Positions 33,342 to 44,400 of a DNA stretch of 64,000 nt are shown one piece after another (position 1 is the stretch's first letter; each line of letters starts with the position of its first letter). The notes beneath the pieces were generated by a model. That model had not been told where the DNA came from and made no database searches. It saw nothing but the letters and a program-made list of their open reading frames with translations. This DNA comes from Ceratobasidium sp. AG-K. Taxonomy: Eukaryota; Basidiomycota; Agaricomycetes; Cantharellales; Ceratobasidiaceae. The stretch covers positions 620,001 through 684,000 of the forward strand of contig JAWNGF010000012.1 of assembly GCA_037039685.1 (NCBI GenBank), in the 5' to 3' direction. Made by a program: the position numbers and the translations under genes.

Positions 33342-36300
33342 CTAAGGGCCTGGCGCAGTGGGGTGGAGTTTGTGAAATTTATCAACCAGTTCAGGAGCGT
33401 TCTTGAGATCTTCCTTTGATTGCCAAGAGTTGTCTGCATGAGAGTATCCTTTCCACTTGACGTAATAGTGGAGTTGACGGCGGATTTTCTTGGAATTAAG
33501 GATTTCTTTGACTTCCCATTCTTCTTCTCCTTCTTGTGTGACAATAGGGGGTGGTTGAGCGGGTTCGCGGCTGTGGGGATCAGAGTAAAATTTCTTGAGC
33601 AGCATGATGTGGAAGACAGGATGAATCTTCATTGATTTTGGTAATTCCAGTCTAAAGGCATGAGTCCCTACTTTTTCCATTACTTTGTAAGGGCCTAAAA
33701 CTTTGTGGGAGAGTTTTACTGAGGGTCTGTCTGTGGAAATGTTCTGATGATTAAGCCAGACTTTATCTCCCGGGTTTATCTCTTCTGGTTCTTTGGCTCC
33801 TTTATCAAAGTAGTGTTTATAGGACTGATTTGCTAGAATGAGGGCGGCTTTAACTTTGTCGTATCCTTTCAACAGGAATTCCGCATGGGCATCAGCTTCA
33901 GGAACAGTATAGTCTGATTCTTCCCCAATGTTCATTCTAGGGTTGAAACCCTGGCAGATTTGGAAAGGGGTTTTGCCAGTGGATGCTTGGATTCCATTGT
34001 TGTAAGCAAATTCTGCCATAGGGAGCAGAGCCACCCAGTCGTTTTGCCTATGGTTGACAAAAGCCCTGATAAAGATTTCAACAACTTGGTTTGCCCGTTC
34101 TGACTGTCTGTCTGTCCTTGGATGGTAGGCTGTGCTGAAGGTAGGTTTTACGTCCAACCGTTTGTACAGATGCCTAATGAACTTCAAGTTGAAAGTGGAT
34201 CCTCTATCTGAGACTGTTGCTTTTGGGGTGCCGTGAAGTTTCCAAATGTTTGCAACAAAGATATTGGCTATGTCTACTGCTGTGGCTGTTGATTTGCAAG
34301 GGAGATAGTGTGCCATCTTGGAGAACCAATCTACCACTGTTAAGATTGCATCATATCCTTCTGATTCTGGGAGCCCTACAATCATGTTGTAGGAGATCTC
34401 TTCCCAAGGTTGCTCAGGAATATGTAAAGGACACAGTAGTCCTGTGGGGAGTTGGTTCAATGGTTTAACTCAAATGCATGTTTCGCAGTGTGACCCATAA
34501 GAGTTGACAAATTTCTTCATGGTTGGCTAGTAGTAAGTTCTTGAGACTAATTCCAATGTTCTTGCTTGTCCAGGATGCCCAGCTGTAATATTGTCATGGC
34601 GCAATTCCAATATCAGGTTTCTGACGGTTTCATCCTTGGGGACAAAGATCTTTCCTTTGAACATTAGGAGTCCTTCTCTGTATTCCCAATCTTTGACTTT
34701 TTCTCCGTTTCTCACCTTATTGTGGGCTTCCTCTAATCTGGGATCTTTGAGGATTGCTTTTCTGATTAGATTGTTAATCTCCTGGTCAGGGGTAATAGCC
34801 AAAATAAAAATGTCTGGTTTGAGGAGAACTTGGTTCTCTACCCCCCCCAAAGGTTCTAGGTCATATTGCCTCGAGAGAATGTCTGCTTTTTTGTTTTGGT
34901 TTCCTGGCCTGTACAAGATTTGGAAGTTGAAGTCCACCAAGAAATTCATCCAGCGGATTTGGCGTTGGTTCAATTGTTTGGATGAAGAGAAGTATTCCAA
35001 ATTTTTGTGATCTGTTATCACTTGAATGGCTTTTTCTGTGCCTTGAAGTAAGTGCCGCCATTCTTTGAAGGCTCTAATAATTGCTAATAGTTCTTTGTTG
35101 AAAATGTTGTAGTTTTGTTCAGCCGGATTCAGTGATTTAGAAAGAAAAGCTACAGGGTGTAATTTCCCTTCTTCATCCTTCTGAGATAAAACTGCTCCTG
35201 TGGCAAATCCCGACGCATCTGTCTTGAGGAAAAACTCTTTATTTTGATCAGGCTGCATCATTACAGGTGCCACCTTAAGAGCTTCTTTTAGTGCATTCAT
35301 GGCCTCTTGTTCTTTGCTTGTCCACTGCCACTTTTGATCCTTCTTAAGTAGGTTATATAGAGGTCTGGCTTTGCCGGCAAAGTCTTGAATGAATCTTTGA
35401 TAAAAGTTGACAAATCCTAGGAACTCTTGAACTTGTTTGACATTCTTGGGTGCTTTCCAATTCATAGCCGCTGTGACCTTTTCCTGATCCGTTTTGATTC
35501 CTTTATTGGAAATGACCAATCCTACCCAGTCCAGTTTGGTTTGATGGAACTTGCATTTCCTTAATTTCGCAATCAACTTGTGTTCCCTTAGCCTTCTTAG
35601 CACCTCTTTCACGTGTCCTGGATGATCTTCGACTTGTTTGGAAAAAACAAAGATATCATCAATGTATACGAGTACAAAAACTCCCATAATGTCCCTGAAT
35701 ATAGAGTTCATTAGGGACTGGAAGCTTGATGGAGTGTTTTTGAGACCAAAGGGCATGACTTTCCATTCATACATGCCGTATTGAGTTTTGAATGCTGTTT
35801 TCCATTCATGGCCTGCTGCTATTTGGGTTTGATGGAATCCCTGTGCCAAGTCTAGAGTGGTGCCAATGACAAATCCTTCCAGGGCCCTTAACCATTGGTC
35901 CAGTAGAGGTATTCCACTTGCGTTGAATTTGCATAGCAAATTCACATATCTGTAGTCAACACAAAAGCGTAACTCTGGGTTGTTTGGATCTTCTGGATGT
36001 GGTTTTTTGACAAATAGAACCGGGGAAGCCAAAGGAGACTTAGAAATCTGAATGTGTCCCCTTCGGATAAGGGTTTCTAGTACTTTCTTCATTTCTTTGT
36101 CTTCAGCTGGGGATGTTTTGTAAATAGGGCCGTGCTTTAGTTTAGCTTCTGGTAGGAGGTCAAGCGTAATGTCAGTTGGCCTGTGAGGTGGAAGTTCTTC
36201 TAATCTGGACTTGTCAAATACATCTGCAAGCTCTTTGTATTCCTCTGGTAATGTAGTTTCGGCTGCAATTTGGAGTGTAGATGGGATTTCTAGGCAGTTT

Positions 36301-36739
36301 TTTGAGCAGAATTTGCTTGTGTATGCAATTGTCCTATTTTTCCAATTAATTTGTGGGTTATGTTTCTTGAGCCATGACATCCCAAGTACAATGGGGTGTC
36401 TTCCAATGTTTGTGACATGACATTCTATTTCACTGGAATGTGTTCCCATGACAAGTTTAAACTTGGTATAGTGGGTGACTTTTCCAGACAAAACTTCTTG
36501 TCCGTCTATAACTTGCAGAGTTTTTGGTTTTTCGTGTTGGAAAAGGGGAAGGTTTGCCCCTTTTGCTAGGGAAGGGTTGATGAAACAGGAGGTTGCGCCG
36601 CAATCAAGGAGTGCTTGTCCAGAGAATTGTTTTGATCTGTTAACTGACTTAGAATCAGGAGCCGTAGCTAGTGGATGAGCGGTGAAATCAAGGTATAATT
36701 GGTTTCATTTGATATTGACATGATTTCTAGTTCATCCAT
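33342..36739 (-). pseudogene. pol: Pol of chromovirus 2 (two nonsense codons, one frameshift)
   Basis: A probable ATG at 36739 lies 35 nt after the gag stop, with a one-base shift soon after (near 36694). Protease carries DCGAT instead of the usual DSG or DTG. Reverse transcriptase: MPFGLKNTPSSFQ and YIDD (about 35665). RNase H: KTDASG. Integrase: HHCC and D-D-E, with YHPRTDRQSE. Chromodomain with YYVKWKGYSHADNSW (about 33430-33480). TAG at 34527-34529 replaces Trp and TGA at 34470-34472 replaces Arg within the integrase zinc-finger region; the frame otherwise continues to 33342. Confidence 0.9.
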
Positions 36740-36774
36740 ATTACTAGCTAATATATCACCAAGTACTTGGCTCC

Positions 36775-38127
36775 TTAATAAGCCTCAGTGACGTCTTTTC
36801 CTGATTCAATGTCTGAAGAGATTTCTTCAATCTGGGCTTCAAACCCTGAGGCTGTGTTCTTGGAAGGACAGACTCTTGCTGAGTGTCCCTTGCCGCTGCA
36901 GGTGAAGCAAATCATTGGTCCTTTTCCTTTTCCATCAAGATCCATTGCATTAGGGTCTTTAGCAGGAGTGGACGATTTGGGTGTTTGAATGATAGGAGCA
37001 TTGAAGGTACTGGTTTGGGTGTCTTTTTGAATCACTCCAAAAGGGACATTTCCTTTTGTCCCATCGTCCCAGGAGATCTGTGGAACTGGACGGCCCTTGG
37101 CGTTTCTGGTAATGCTTGAGATTTTGCCGTATTGCACCCCCCCTGTAGGTTTTGACATAAAGACACGATTGTTTACGTTGAATCTTTGACCCAGTGAGGT
37201 GTTTGGAGTGCTTGTGGTTGTCTTGGAAGTAGTTTGTTTCGAAGTGCTGGTTTGTGGGCTTTGCAATTTCTTTGGTGCATTAATGGCATTCATTGTGGAG
37301 TCAATTTCCAGGGCTCTTTTGCGAACTTGGTTGAATGTCCTTGTTGCTTCATGGGGTTTAAAGTTCTGTAACACCATAGCCATCTTGATTTCATCCTTAA
37401 GGCCGTCATAGAAATCATCACGAAGTACTCAATCAGTGTACCTGAGTACCGATGAATAAGTAACGAAGTCTCATAGATAATCTTGGACAGAGTTCTTCTG
37501 GATCAATTTCTTGTATAGTTGTCTATATTGGTCGATCTTGTGAACATTGCCAAACCTAGCTTGCATTTTGTTCCAGAATTCATCCATGTCGTGTAGCCAA
37601 TTTGTTGCTCCCCTTCTTGCCATGTCTACATCAATTCCAGGTTGCATCCATACATAGGCAGGCCCCTTGCAATAACCCATGATATAAGTGATTTTTTGTT
37701 CTGTGGTTGCTTGTGGGGATGTGTGATTTATGTACAAAGTACATTGCAACTTAAACTCATCAAATTTATCTACATCTCCAGAAAATTCTTCTGGGGGATG
37801 CATTTTGAGTTTGTATCCTGGGGTGGTTGTTGAGGCAGTGGTGGAGGGTGTTGCACCCAGGTTTGCAAGTGACTGAGACACCGCATTCATTAATTGGTGA
37901 AGGGGTGCAATTTGTGCAGTTTGATTTTGAATTGCATGGATATCTGCAATGTTATTGTCAATTCCCTGTTCTAGGGTAGAGGTGATACCATTTAAGGCAT
38001 TAATATGGCCGTTAATTTTTCGCACTTTGTCTATTAAGGCATTGATTGCATGTGCAACTACATCGGGTCCAGATGTTGCTGAAATTTGGGTAAATCCCCC
38101 TTGACTAGGTGATGGGGCTCTTGACAT
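36775..38127 (-). pseudogene. gag: Gag of chromovirus 2 (two nonsense codons)
   Basis: One frame from ATG 38127 to the stop at 36775, broken by TGA at 37471-37473 and 37429-37431, both at Arg positions. The retrotrans-gag core reads PPEEFSGDVDKFDEFKLQC. A CCHC zinc knuckle (CFTCSGKGHSARVC) is near the C-terminus. Pol follows 35 nt downstream as a separate frame. Confidence 0.88.
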
Positions 38128-38573
38128 ATTGGAGTGGGGAAAAAGGTAGATTTATTGGGATCCAAGGCTGTACAAAATATCCTGGATTCTTCTTCAAACC
38201 CTTCTGTCTTTAATGATGCGCAAACTTCTCAAAAATACCAATTCAAGATTTTTGTCTTCCAAGAACAACACGTTGATTACTCCTAGTTTGTTGTACTGTT
38301 TGTATATGTAGTTACGATGAACGTCTTCAATAAAGAGTTTTAGGGACTCTAGTCTAAGCTGTTCCCTGTGTTGTTCCTGTGTGAGTTGAGGTCTTGGTCC
38401 CACTGAAAAGGGTTGGGTGCAATGGTATTAAGGTGATTTAGAAGGCGGTAATCCTGGTTAATAGGAATACGCACTTCTGCTGCAAGATGACAGTATTTGC
38501 CCTTGATTTTGTCTTTAAGGGTTTTGATAGTACGCCACTGACGTTTGTTGTTGTTGATGAGGGTTTTGACCTT

Positions 38574-38963
38574 TCAAGTGTGTTTTTCTTGGATTTTAAT
38601 AAGTTGGTTGCAATTTTTGATCAAGACGCAGGTTTGTTCTTGCAAGTGCTCAACTTCAATATTGGTGTCAGCTAGATTTATGCTTTGGACACGATCTTGA
38701 TTGGCTTGTTGCTTGTTTGTGTTGTTGAGGTTAATTTCGATGAACTCAAGCCTTGAATGAAGAGATTGATAATCGGCTTCGAGTTGATTGTGGTTTTCGT
38801 TGTTTCTGGTACGTTCGACCTTTAAATCCTCTGCTTGTTTGACTTGATCTTCTTCTAGTACTTCAATTTGACTGTTTAATTTGTTGACTTTGGTGTCTAG
38901 ATCAAGTACAAAATCTTTTAGTCTAAAGACTGCTTTGCAGAGGCTAAAAAACGCAGGAAACAC
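38574..38963 (-). CDS. Coiled-coil reading frame in the leader of chromovirus 2
   Basis: 129 residues between the LTR and gag. Heptad-like Leu/Ile/Val spacing throughout (DLDTKVNKLNSQIEVLEEDQ and onward) predicts a coiled coil. A second small frame with a basic helix lies at 38194-38403 in the same strand. They may be remnants of one upstream protein or an extended Gag N-terminus. No family is recognised. Confidence 0.4.
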   Translation of the reverse strand: MFPAFFSLCKAVFRLKDFVLDLDTKVNKLNSQIEVLEEDQVKQAEDLKVERTRNNENHNQLEADYQSLHSRLEFIEINLNNTNKQQANQDRVQSINLADTNIEVEHLQEQTCVLIKNCNQLIKIQEKHT

Positions 38964-39436
38964 TTTTAAGGTTAATTAGTTAGTTACTAATTAGTCCCTT
39001 TTTAGTGCATACTGATGGAAACAACAAGTTGATGTGGTTCTTGATGGATGAGAGTGTTAACTTGGGTGGTGCTCCAACCACTTTCCAGTTTTTGTTTGAG
39101 AGGATCTGGCTTCCTTGAGATGTTGATTTGGATGTGAAGGGTGCTAGATGCTAAGCTTTTGCTTTATATACTCCTTTTCTGATCTTATCAGTTATCAACA
39201 GCCTTGGGCAGGCGTGATAGCAACAGTGTATAACAGAGTAAGGGTGTATTTAGCTGACTAAAGCTGCTATGACCCGAAAGAGGATAACAATTGGGTTCAC
39301 TGACAGTGTATAGCAACGTGGGACTACTGGTCTACATCAAGTATAGCTCTTTGTCCATTGTACTATGCCCGTTTTCCTGTGTATGTTCTATCTACTTGGT
39401 GGAAAAGCAGGAGCTTTTAAGGCTGATGCTTTTTAA

Positions 39437-39448
39437 AAGGCTTGACCT
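39437..39448 (-). promoter_or_regulatory. Putative self-priming primer-binding site of chromovirus 2
   Basis: On the minus strand AGGTCAAGCCTT begins 2 nt inside the 5' LTR. It is the perfect complement of AAGGCTTGACCT in the LTR (minus strand of 39570-39581), about 25-30 nt after the TATA box. This is the same geometry as in chromovirus 1, with unrelated sequence. Confidence 0.7.
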
Positions 39449-39450
39449 AA

Positions 39451-39864
39451 TGTCCTGACTTGGGTCAATTAGGTATATAAAAGGTTAAGGGGTTTGACTT
39501 TGACAAGTCTTAGAACCCAAGGAGTAATGATAGTAGGAGGATTTGATTGAGCAAGTCCTAGTGGAGAGGAGGTCAAGCCTTGTTGTTAACTGGCTTGACC
39601 TCTGGGTTTATATACATGAGGGATCAAAGCCACATCATTGTCTATCAGTGTGGGAAAGCCAAGTACAACCAATGATAAGCAAGATAAGAGATATGACTCA
39701 ACATTCTGGAAGTTCCGGAAGCATCACCAATATCAAATGAAAAGACAAATACATCACCTGATACAAATTAAGCGCCAGAGGACAATTGTACCAAAAAAGG
39801 AAAGTGTTCGGAAAAAAAGATATAAAATCAGAATAAAATGTCTGAGCTTAGTCAGCTCATGACA
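39451..39864 (-). repeat. 5' LTR of chromovirus 2
   Basis: 414 bp. The minus-strand TATATAAA box lies at about 39606-39613, and the predicted transcript start at about 39581. Confidence 0.9.
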
Positions 39865-40918
39865 GTTTCCCTCAGGGTTACCTTGGATCCTCAGCCCTCA
39901 GCACCATTCACAGTCTACAGTTCACAGCCCTTTGGGTGCCAAGTCTCTCTAAGTCTTAACTTGGGCACATACAGTTATAGTTGGCAAACATCACAGAGTT
40001 GGGTTGCAACAAGTGTAGTATATTGTAGTGACCTGGTAGTGTCACTGTATTAAATGCCCTACTGTGCATCAAGGGTAAAACTATAGACACTACAGACACT
40101 ACCAGTGTCTGCACAGTGCACTGTATTGTACTGCATTGCATGGGTGGTTTTGCTGATGAACAAAAAGTCAATAAGTATAAAATTAGGGTATTTCAGATGT
40201 TTTCATCTTGGCTTTGAAAGACCTTGCAAGCAAGGTAATTCCAGTATGCTTGGCGTTTATCTTACCCATTTGCATTGATATGTGGATTCAGATGCAGACA
40301 ACCAGTTTGCAGTGTCAAATTGTCAATTGTCAAATGCTGGGTCAAACTTATGGTGTCCAGCGTCCCAGCCTGGTATGCTCCAGGGACTCCAGTCTATTCT
40401 GAAGCTGACATCTCCACCACCCTTGCTCTCAACCTGGCAATAAAAAATGTCGCCATCTCTAGCCCACCTTGATGGATCTGTAACCCTAACAACATTGCTG
40501 ATGTTCACTCCTTGATTTTTTTTTCAATTGAGGACTCCGAATGAACCATCACCCGCCAACTGCTCAAGACCCATCTCTTTGTGTTTGGTTGCCATCCAAC
40601 TTTGGTAAGTCAACACCAGGCCCAAAGGCCCATGTCAATCAACCCCAAGCGCTTCAAGAGCTCCTGCCCCTGATAACAATGTTCATATGGATGCCTGAAA
40701 ACTCGGGTAGTTCGACCTTGGTCGAAATTTAATTCACGGGCTGGCACCCCTTTCAGGCTTTGACCCTGACTGACAACTCCGACATGTGTCCGGTTTCCCT
40801 CCTAGCTTCTTCTGCGTATATGTCTTTCCCTTCGTGTGCGTCTACTGATTGTCATTTGTGCTTCAGCCGTCTGGACTTGGTCCACAAGTGGTTTGACCTC
40901 ATGTTCATGTAGCTCGTT
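39865..40918. other. Unassigned region
   Basis: No gene recognised. Isolated donor-like sites (GTAATT at 40235, GTAAGT at 40604) hint at decayed exons. Short repeats of ACAGACACTACCAGTG type occur at 40085-40110. Confidence 0.3.
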
Positions 40919-41105
40919 CTCAGCAAAAATGTGAAAAGCTACGGGGTGCTCCGTAGCTCGATTTTGCTCAGGAGCCCTCCTGAGGCTCCTCGAGCACTCC
41001 GGAGCGTTGTGATCACGTGCTCCAAAGCGCTCAAGGAGGCTAAGGAGGGCTCCCGAGCAAAACCAAGCTACGGAGCACCCCGTAGCTTTTCACGTTTTTG
41101 CTGAG
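40919..41105. repeat. 187-bp palindromic (hairpin) element, MITE-like
   Basis: The left arm starts CTCAGCAAAAATGTGAAAAG and the right arm ends CTTTTCACGTTTTTGCTGAG. The arms pair almost fully over about 75 bp, including GCTACGGGGTGCTCCGTAGCT and AGGAGCCCTCCT. The centre is GATCACGTG. It is related to the element at 13193-13297. No clear target duplication. Confidence 0.75.
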
Positions 41106-41462
41106 TTGAAGATGCAGTCAAGATTAAAAATTGAAAAAATGGCGAGCACGTGACAATCTCTCACGAATCCGTGAACCCCCAGACCCTAACGATGGGGGTT
41201 TGCAGCCGAAAGTTTGATTAGGGAGAGGTAAAGTGTCTTGTCACGGGAGCCACTCGAGGCTTATCCCCATCTAGAAACGCATCCTAGCTTGTGCGTCTCC
41301 ACAATCGTCGAGGGCGGGTCACCTCAGCATTTGCAAATTGCGATTAGCGCGCAAGAACCCCCGATAACGAACGATCACCAGTCGGCGGTTTGATTCCGGC
41401 GACCACTCTCGAGTGAAAGGCAGCATCTATTGAGAAAGTATCAAGATATCGATTGCTCAAAT
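41106..41462. other. Region upstream of the micro-exon gene
   Basis: Contains GAGCACGTGACAATCTCTCACGAATC (41144-41169), resembling 20185-20210. Two further micro-exon-like sites, 41222-41227 and 41288-41290, are flanked by AG and GT. The sequence 41439-41474 is open in frame, so the gene may start further upstream than 41463. Confidence 0.35.
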
Positions 41463-44400
41463 ATGGAAGTCACAGTGAGTTTAATTCGCGTTGCGAGTCC
41501 ATACCAGGGTCTAGACTGAACCTTTGGCAGTGGGTACGCTTATACACTACTTAACCCCGTGGTGGGTCTCACGTATGCCCCTTCAGATTGAGAAACAAGA
41601 CAATGTTAGTACATAGGCTCGTCTGAGGATAAATGGTTGGAAAAATTATATTGACTGCCATTGCGACGCAAACACAGAAGGTCTGTAACTCGATTCTGGT
41701 TCCGTTTGGGGTACCAATCTTGACGTTTGACGACAACATCGCGCTACGATCCGTTGAGACACCTACTGATGCTTGGGTATATGATTCATAGGTGCGTGCG
41801 GTCTGTCCAAGTGACGAAATCACTAAAGAACATCCACGCTGCATGACTATGAATTATCTAACTATCGCATTTGTGGGAATACAGGAGGTGCGCACTACCA
41901 ACGCCTCGGTGCAAAGTTGATCTAATTTGTAATTTCAAACAACTCCCATCGTAAACTACGGGACGATGTAACTCAAGACGGTGCGTGCGAGCAACCGTTG
42001 ACCCAACTGGAGCTGAGTGTCACCTTAACCGTTTACAACCCTTGATCGGGCCTATGCCTATTGCTATATTACACTAGACTGTACGTGATAACTACAAAAA
42101 AGCACCCAATCTAATTATGTTAAACGCTATGGAACGGGTTCACCATTCGATTTTTCTCCGCTCTGCGGAATGCAGTGGGTTAGTCTTGCCGATCTCCACA
42201 GTCCGAGCGGCCGGCTAATTACGATCATCGCCACACGATATTCAGGAGGTATGTCAATTCTACACCTGGTCGATTATACAATAGCTGACAAACAGGTTTC
42301 ATCAACGTTAGTGGGTACGTTCGAGTACGTTGACCACTGGATACCATCATTCACGAGCAAGTAATCCATCCATTTATCAACGAATGAAAAGGAGGTGAGC
42401 CGCTCCATCTAGAATTAGAATGTTTCGTAAATGAACACAACCGCCTTCCTCGCGCCGGCATAGTATGTGAGTACTACCAAATGCATGAATGTTGTTGGTG
42501 CCGTCAAATTGTTGACTCATTGATCTTATTACTGCCCAATGGAATTTTAGTATGTAAGTCAGGATCGAATAGCTATGATGTAAGCCCTTCCTATTGGCTA
42601 ATGCAAATGACCTTTATAGCAGGTGCGCTGCGCTCCCTTCGCCGGACAAAGCCTACGTTGACGGGCCTTACACTACACACATATAAACGTAGATCGTGAG
42701 TTGAATTTCAATCAAGTTACACACTCTGTTCTCACTGGCGTTTAACACTCAGTCGGTAAGTAATACTAGGAGCGTATTCATACCTGGGTGAACATTGACA
42801 AAACAATCTATTGCTTACCACGGATGCCGGCCAATGCATTGCGTTAAGAATGTGCGTATATACTACACTCCATCCAAGGCCCCAAGCCGACATCATATTC
42901 ACTTGGGTTGTTCGACCTTGCGGCTCCAGTCCGTACGTACGGGCCAGACGCTATTCGGCGAGCACGCTTTTGATTATCATAATCTCCGCCCGGGTTTGCC
43001 GGCGTTTTGGCTTCTTTGAATGCCGTTGGACGACCTCAGTATGTGGGTACATTTCTTTGACAACACTGACTCGCGCGATGATCATTCTGACTCATACATG
43101 GCCGTGGCTACTGATTCGTCCTTCATCATTTAGGATGTATGTAAAACCTTCGGAAGATTGGGTACCCGCTAATGATCGTAATACTCGGATGGGTATTGAA
43201 ACGCAGCTGAAGAGGCAAGGAACAGTACGTGCAAGTTATATACTGCGTGATAACCGTGCTAACGCGTGAGATTTATTCCCGGGCATATCTACTGGCATCT
43301 TCACCGCGCAACTTTAGGGAGTATGTATGACTAATGTGCCGGGCTGAGTTACGCTAATAAAAGCAACACTCCTCCTCGTGTGCCAACTATCGGCGGTGGG
43401 CTGATACCCCCGTACGACTTTAGACTGTGCGTACGAGCCATAAATCAAGAATACTCACGTTGACTAAATTAGCACCTATTTGGACCTGTTAAATGCCGGC
43501 CATGGTGATTGCTCGGCGACTTTAGGTTGTACGTAGGTACTTTATACCCGGCGGATTTGATCTAACTAAGCGATAACGCTGGCTTGGGCCCTGTGAATGG
43601 CCTTTCCCGGGAAATGTAACCTCTAGGCTGTACGCATTCAAGTCATGGATTGGTCATAGATGGTGGAAGCTAATCAAATCTTTGTCTGAACTGTCGACCC
43701 TTTGATTTCGTATGAATCTAGTGGGTGAGTAAGAGCTTTATTTGGGGCAGGTGATATTGATGTTTACAACGTTTTTATATAACCGGGAATGTTCGTGACC
43801 GATATTGCCAACATGCTCCTTCAGGGTGTACGTACCAGCTACACATCGAATGAATAGGATGTTGACAAGGGCATGCCTGCCTACACCTCAATGGCCGATA
43901 CCGTCGGGCTGAAACCTCCAGTCCGTGCGTATTAGTTGACCGTATTATGGCCGGGATATCTACTAATGTATTGCTTGTTCGGATTACCCATCATTATGGC
44001 TCGCCTACGCCGACCCTCGATTTAAGATGGTGTGTCTAAGCGACACGCCGGGTGAAGAAAAGCTGATAGAGGAAACCCTCCTCTCCACGCACGATCTGCT
44101 GCTCGGTGCTGTTGGGCGACTTTAGGGAGTAGGTATTAAGTGAATGCGACACAAAACATTTCTGATTTGTTGCAATTTTTATTGAATACTTCGTGACATC
44201 CTTAGTGGGTGCGTGCCAATTACCAGTTAGGCAGTGCGAAGCTGGCAAGTCTGATGGACATTGTATTATCCCTCCTTTCGGCCCTGCATCTACTCAACTA
44301 TGGTGTACGCTACAGTTTGTGAGTCCTCCCGCTCTACTCCTTCTGGGCCGTTTTTAATCAAGCCATTATCACTCTGCTCGTAAAGGAGGCTAGTCAATCT

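Larger units (their letters stand above)
32918..39864 (-). mobile_element. Ty3/Gypsy chromovirus 2 (6.9 kb, several nonsense codons)
   Basis: The 414-bp LTRs at 32918-33331 and 39451-39864 are nearly identical, starting TGTCCTGAC and ending CATGACA in plus-strand reading. The interior, read on the minus strand, has a long leader, gag and pol with chromodomain. The flanks GGCAA and GTTTC do not form a target duplication, so an end may have been exchanged by recombination. Four nonsense codons all fit C:G to T:A changes. Confidence 0.93.

Noticed and set aside
39865..39869. Target-site duplication of chromovirus 2
   Set aside because: The flanking five bases (GGCAA and GTTTC) do not match.
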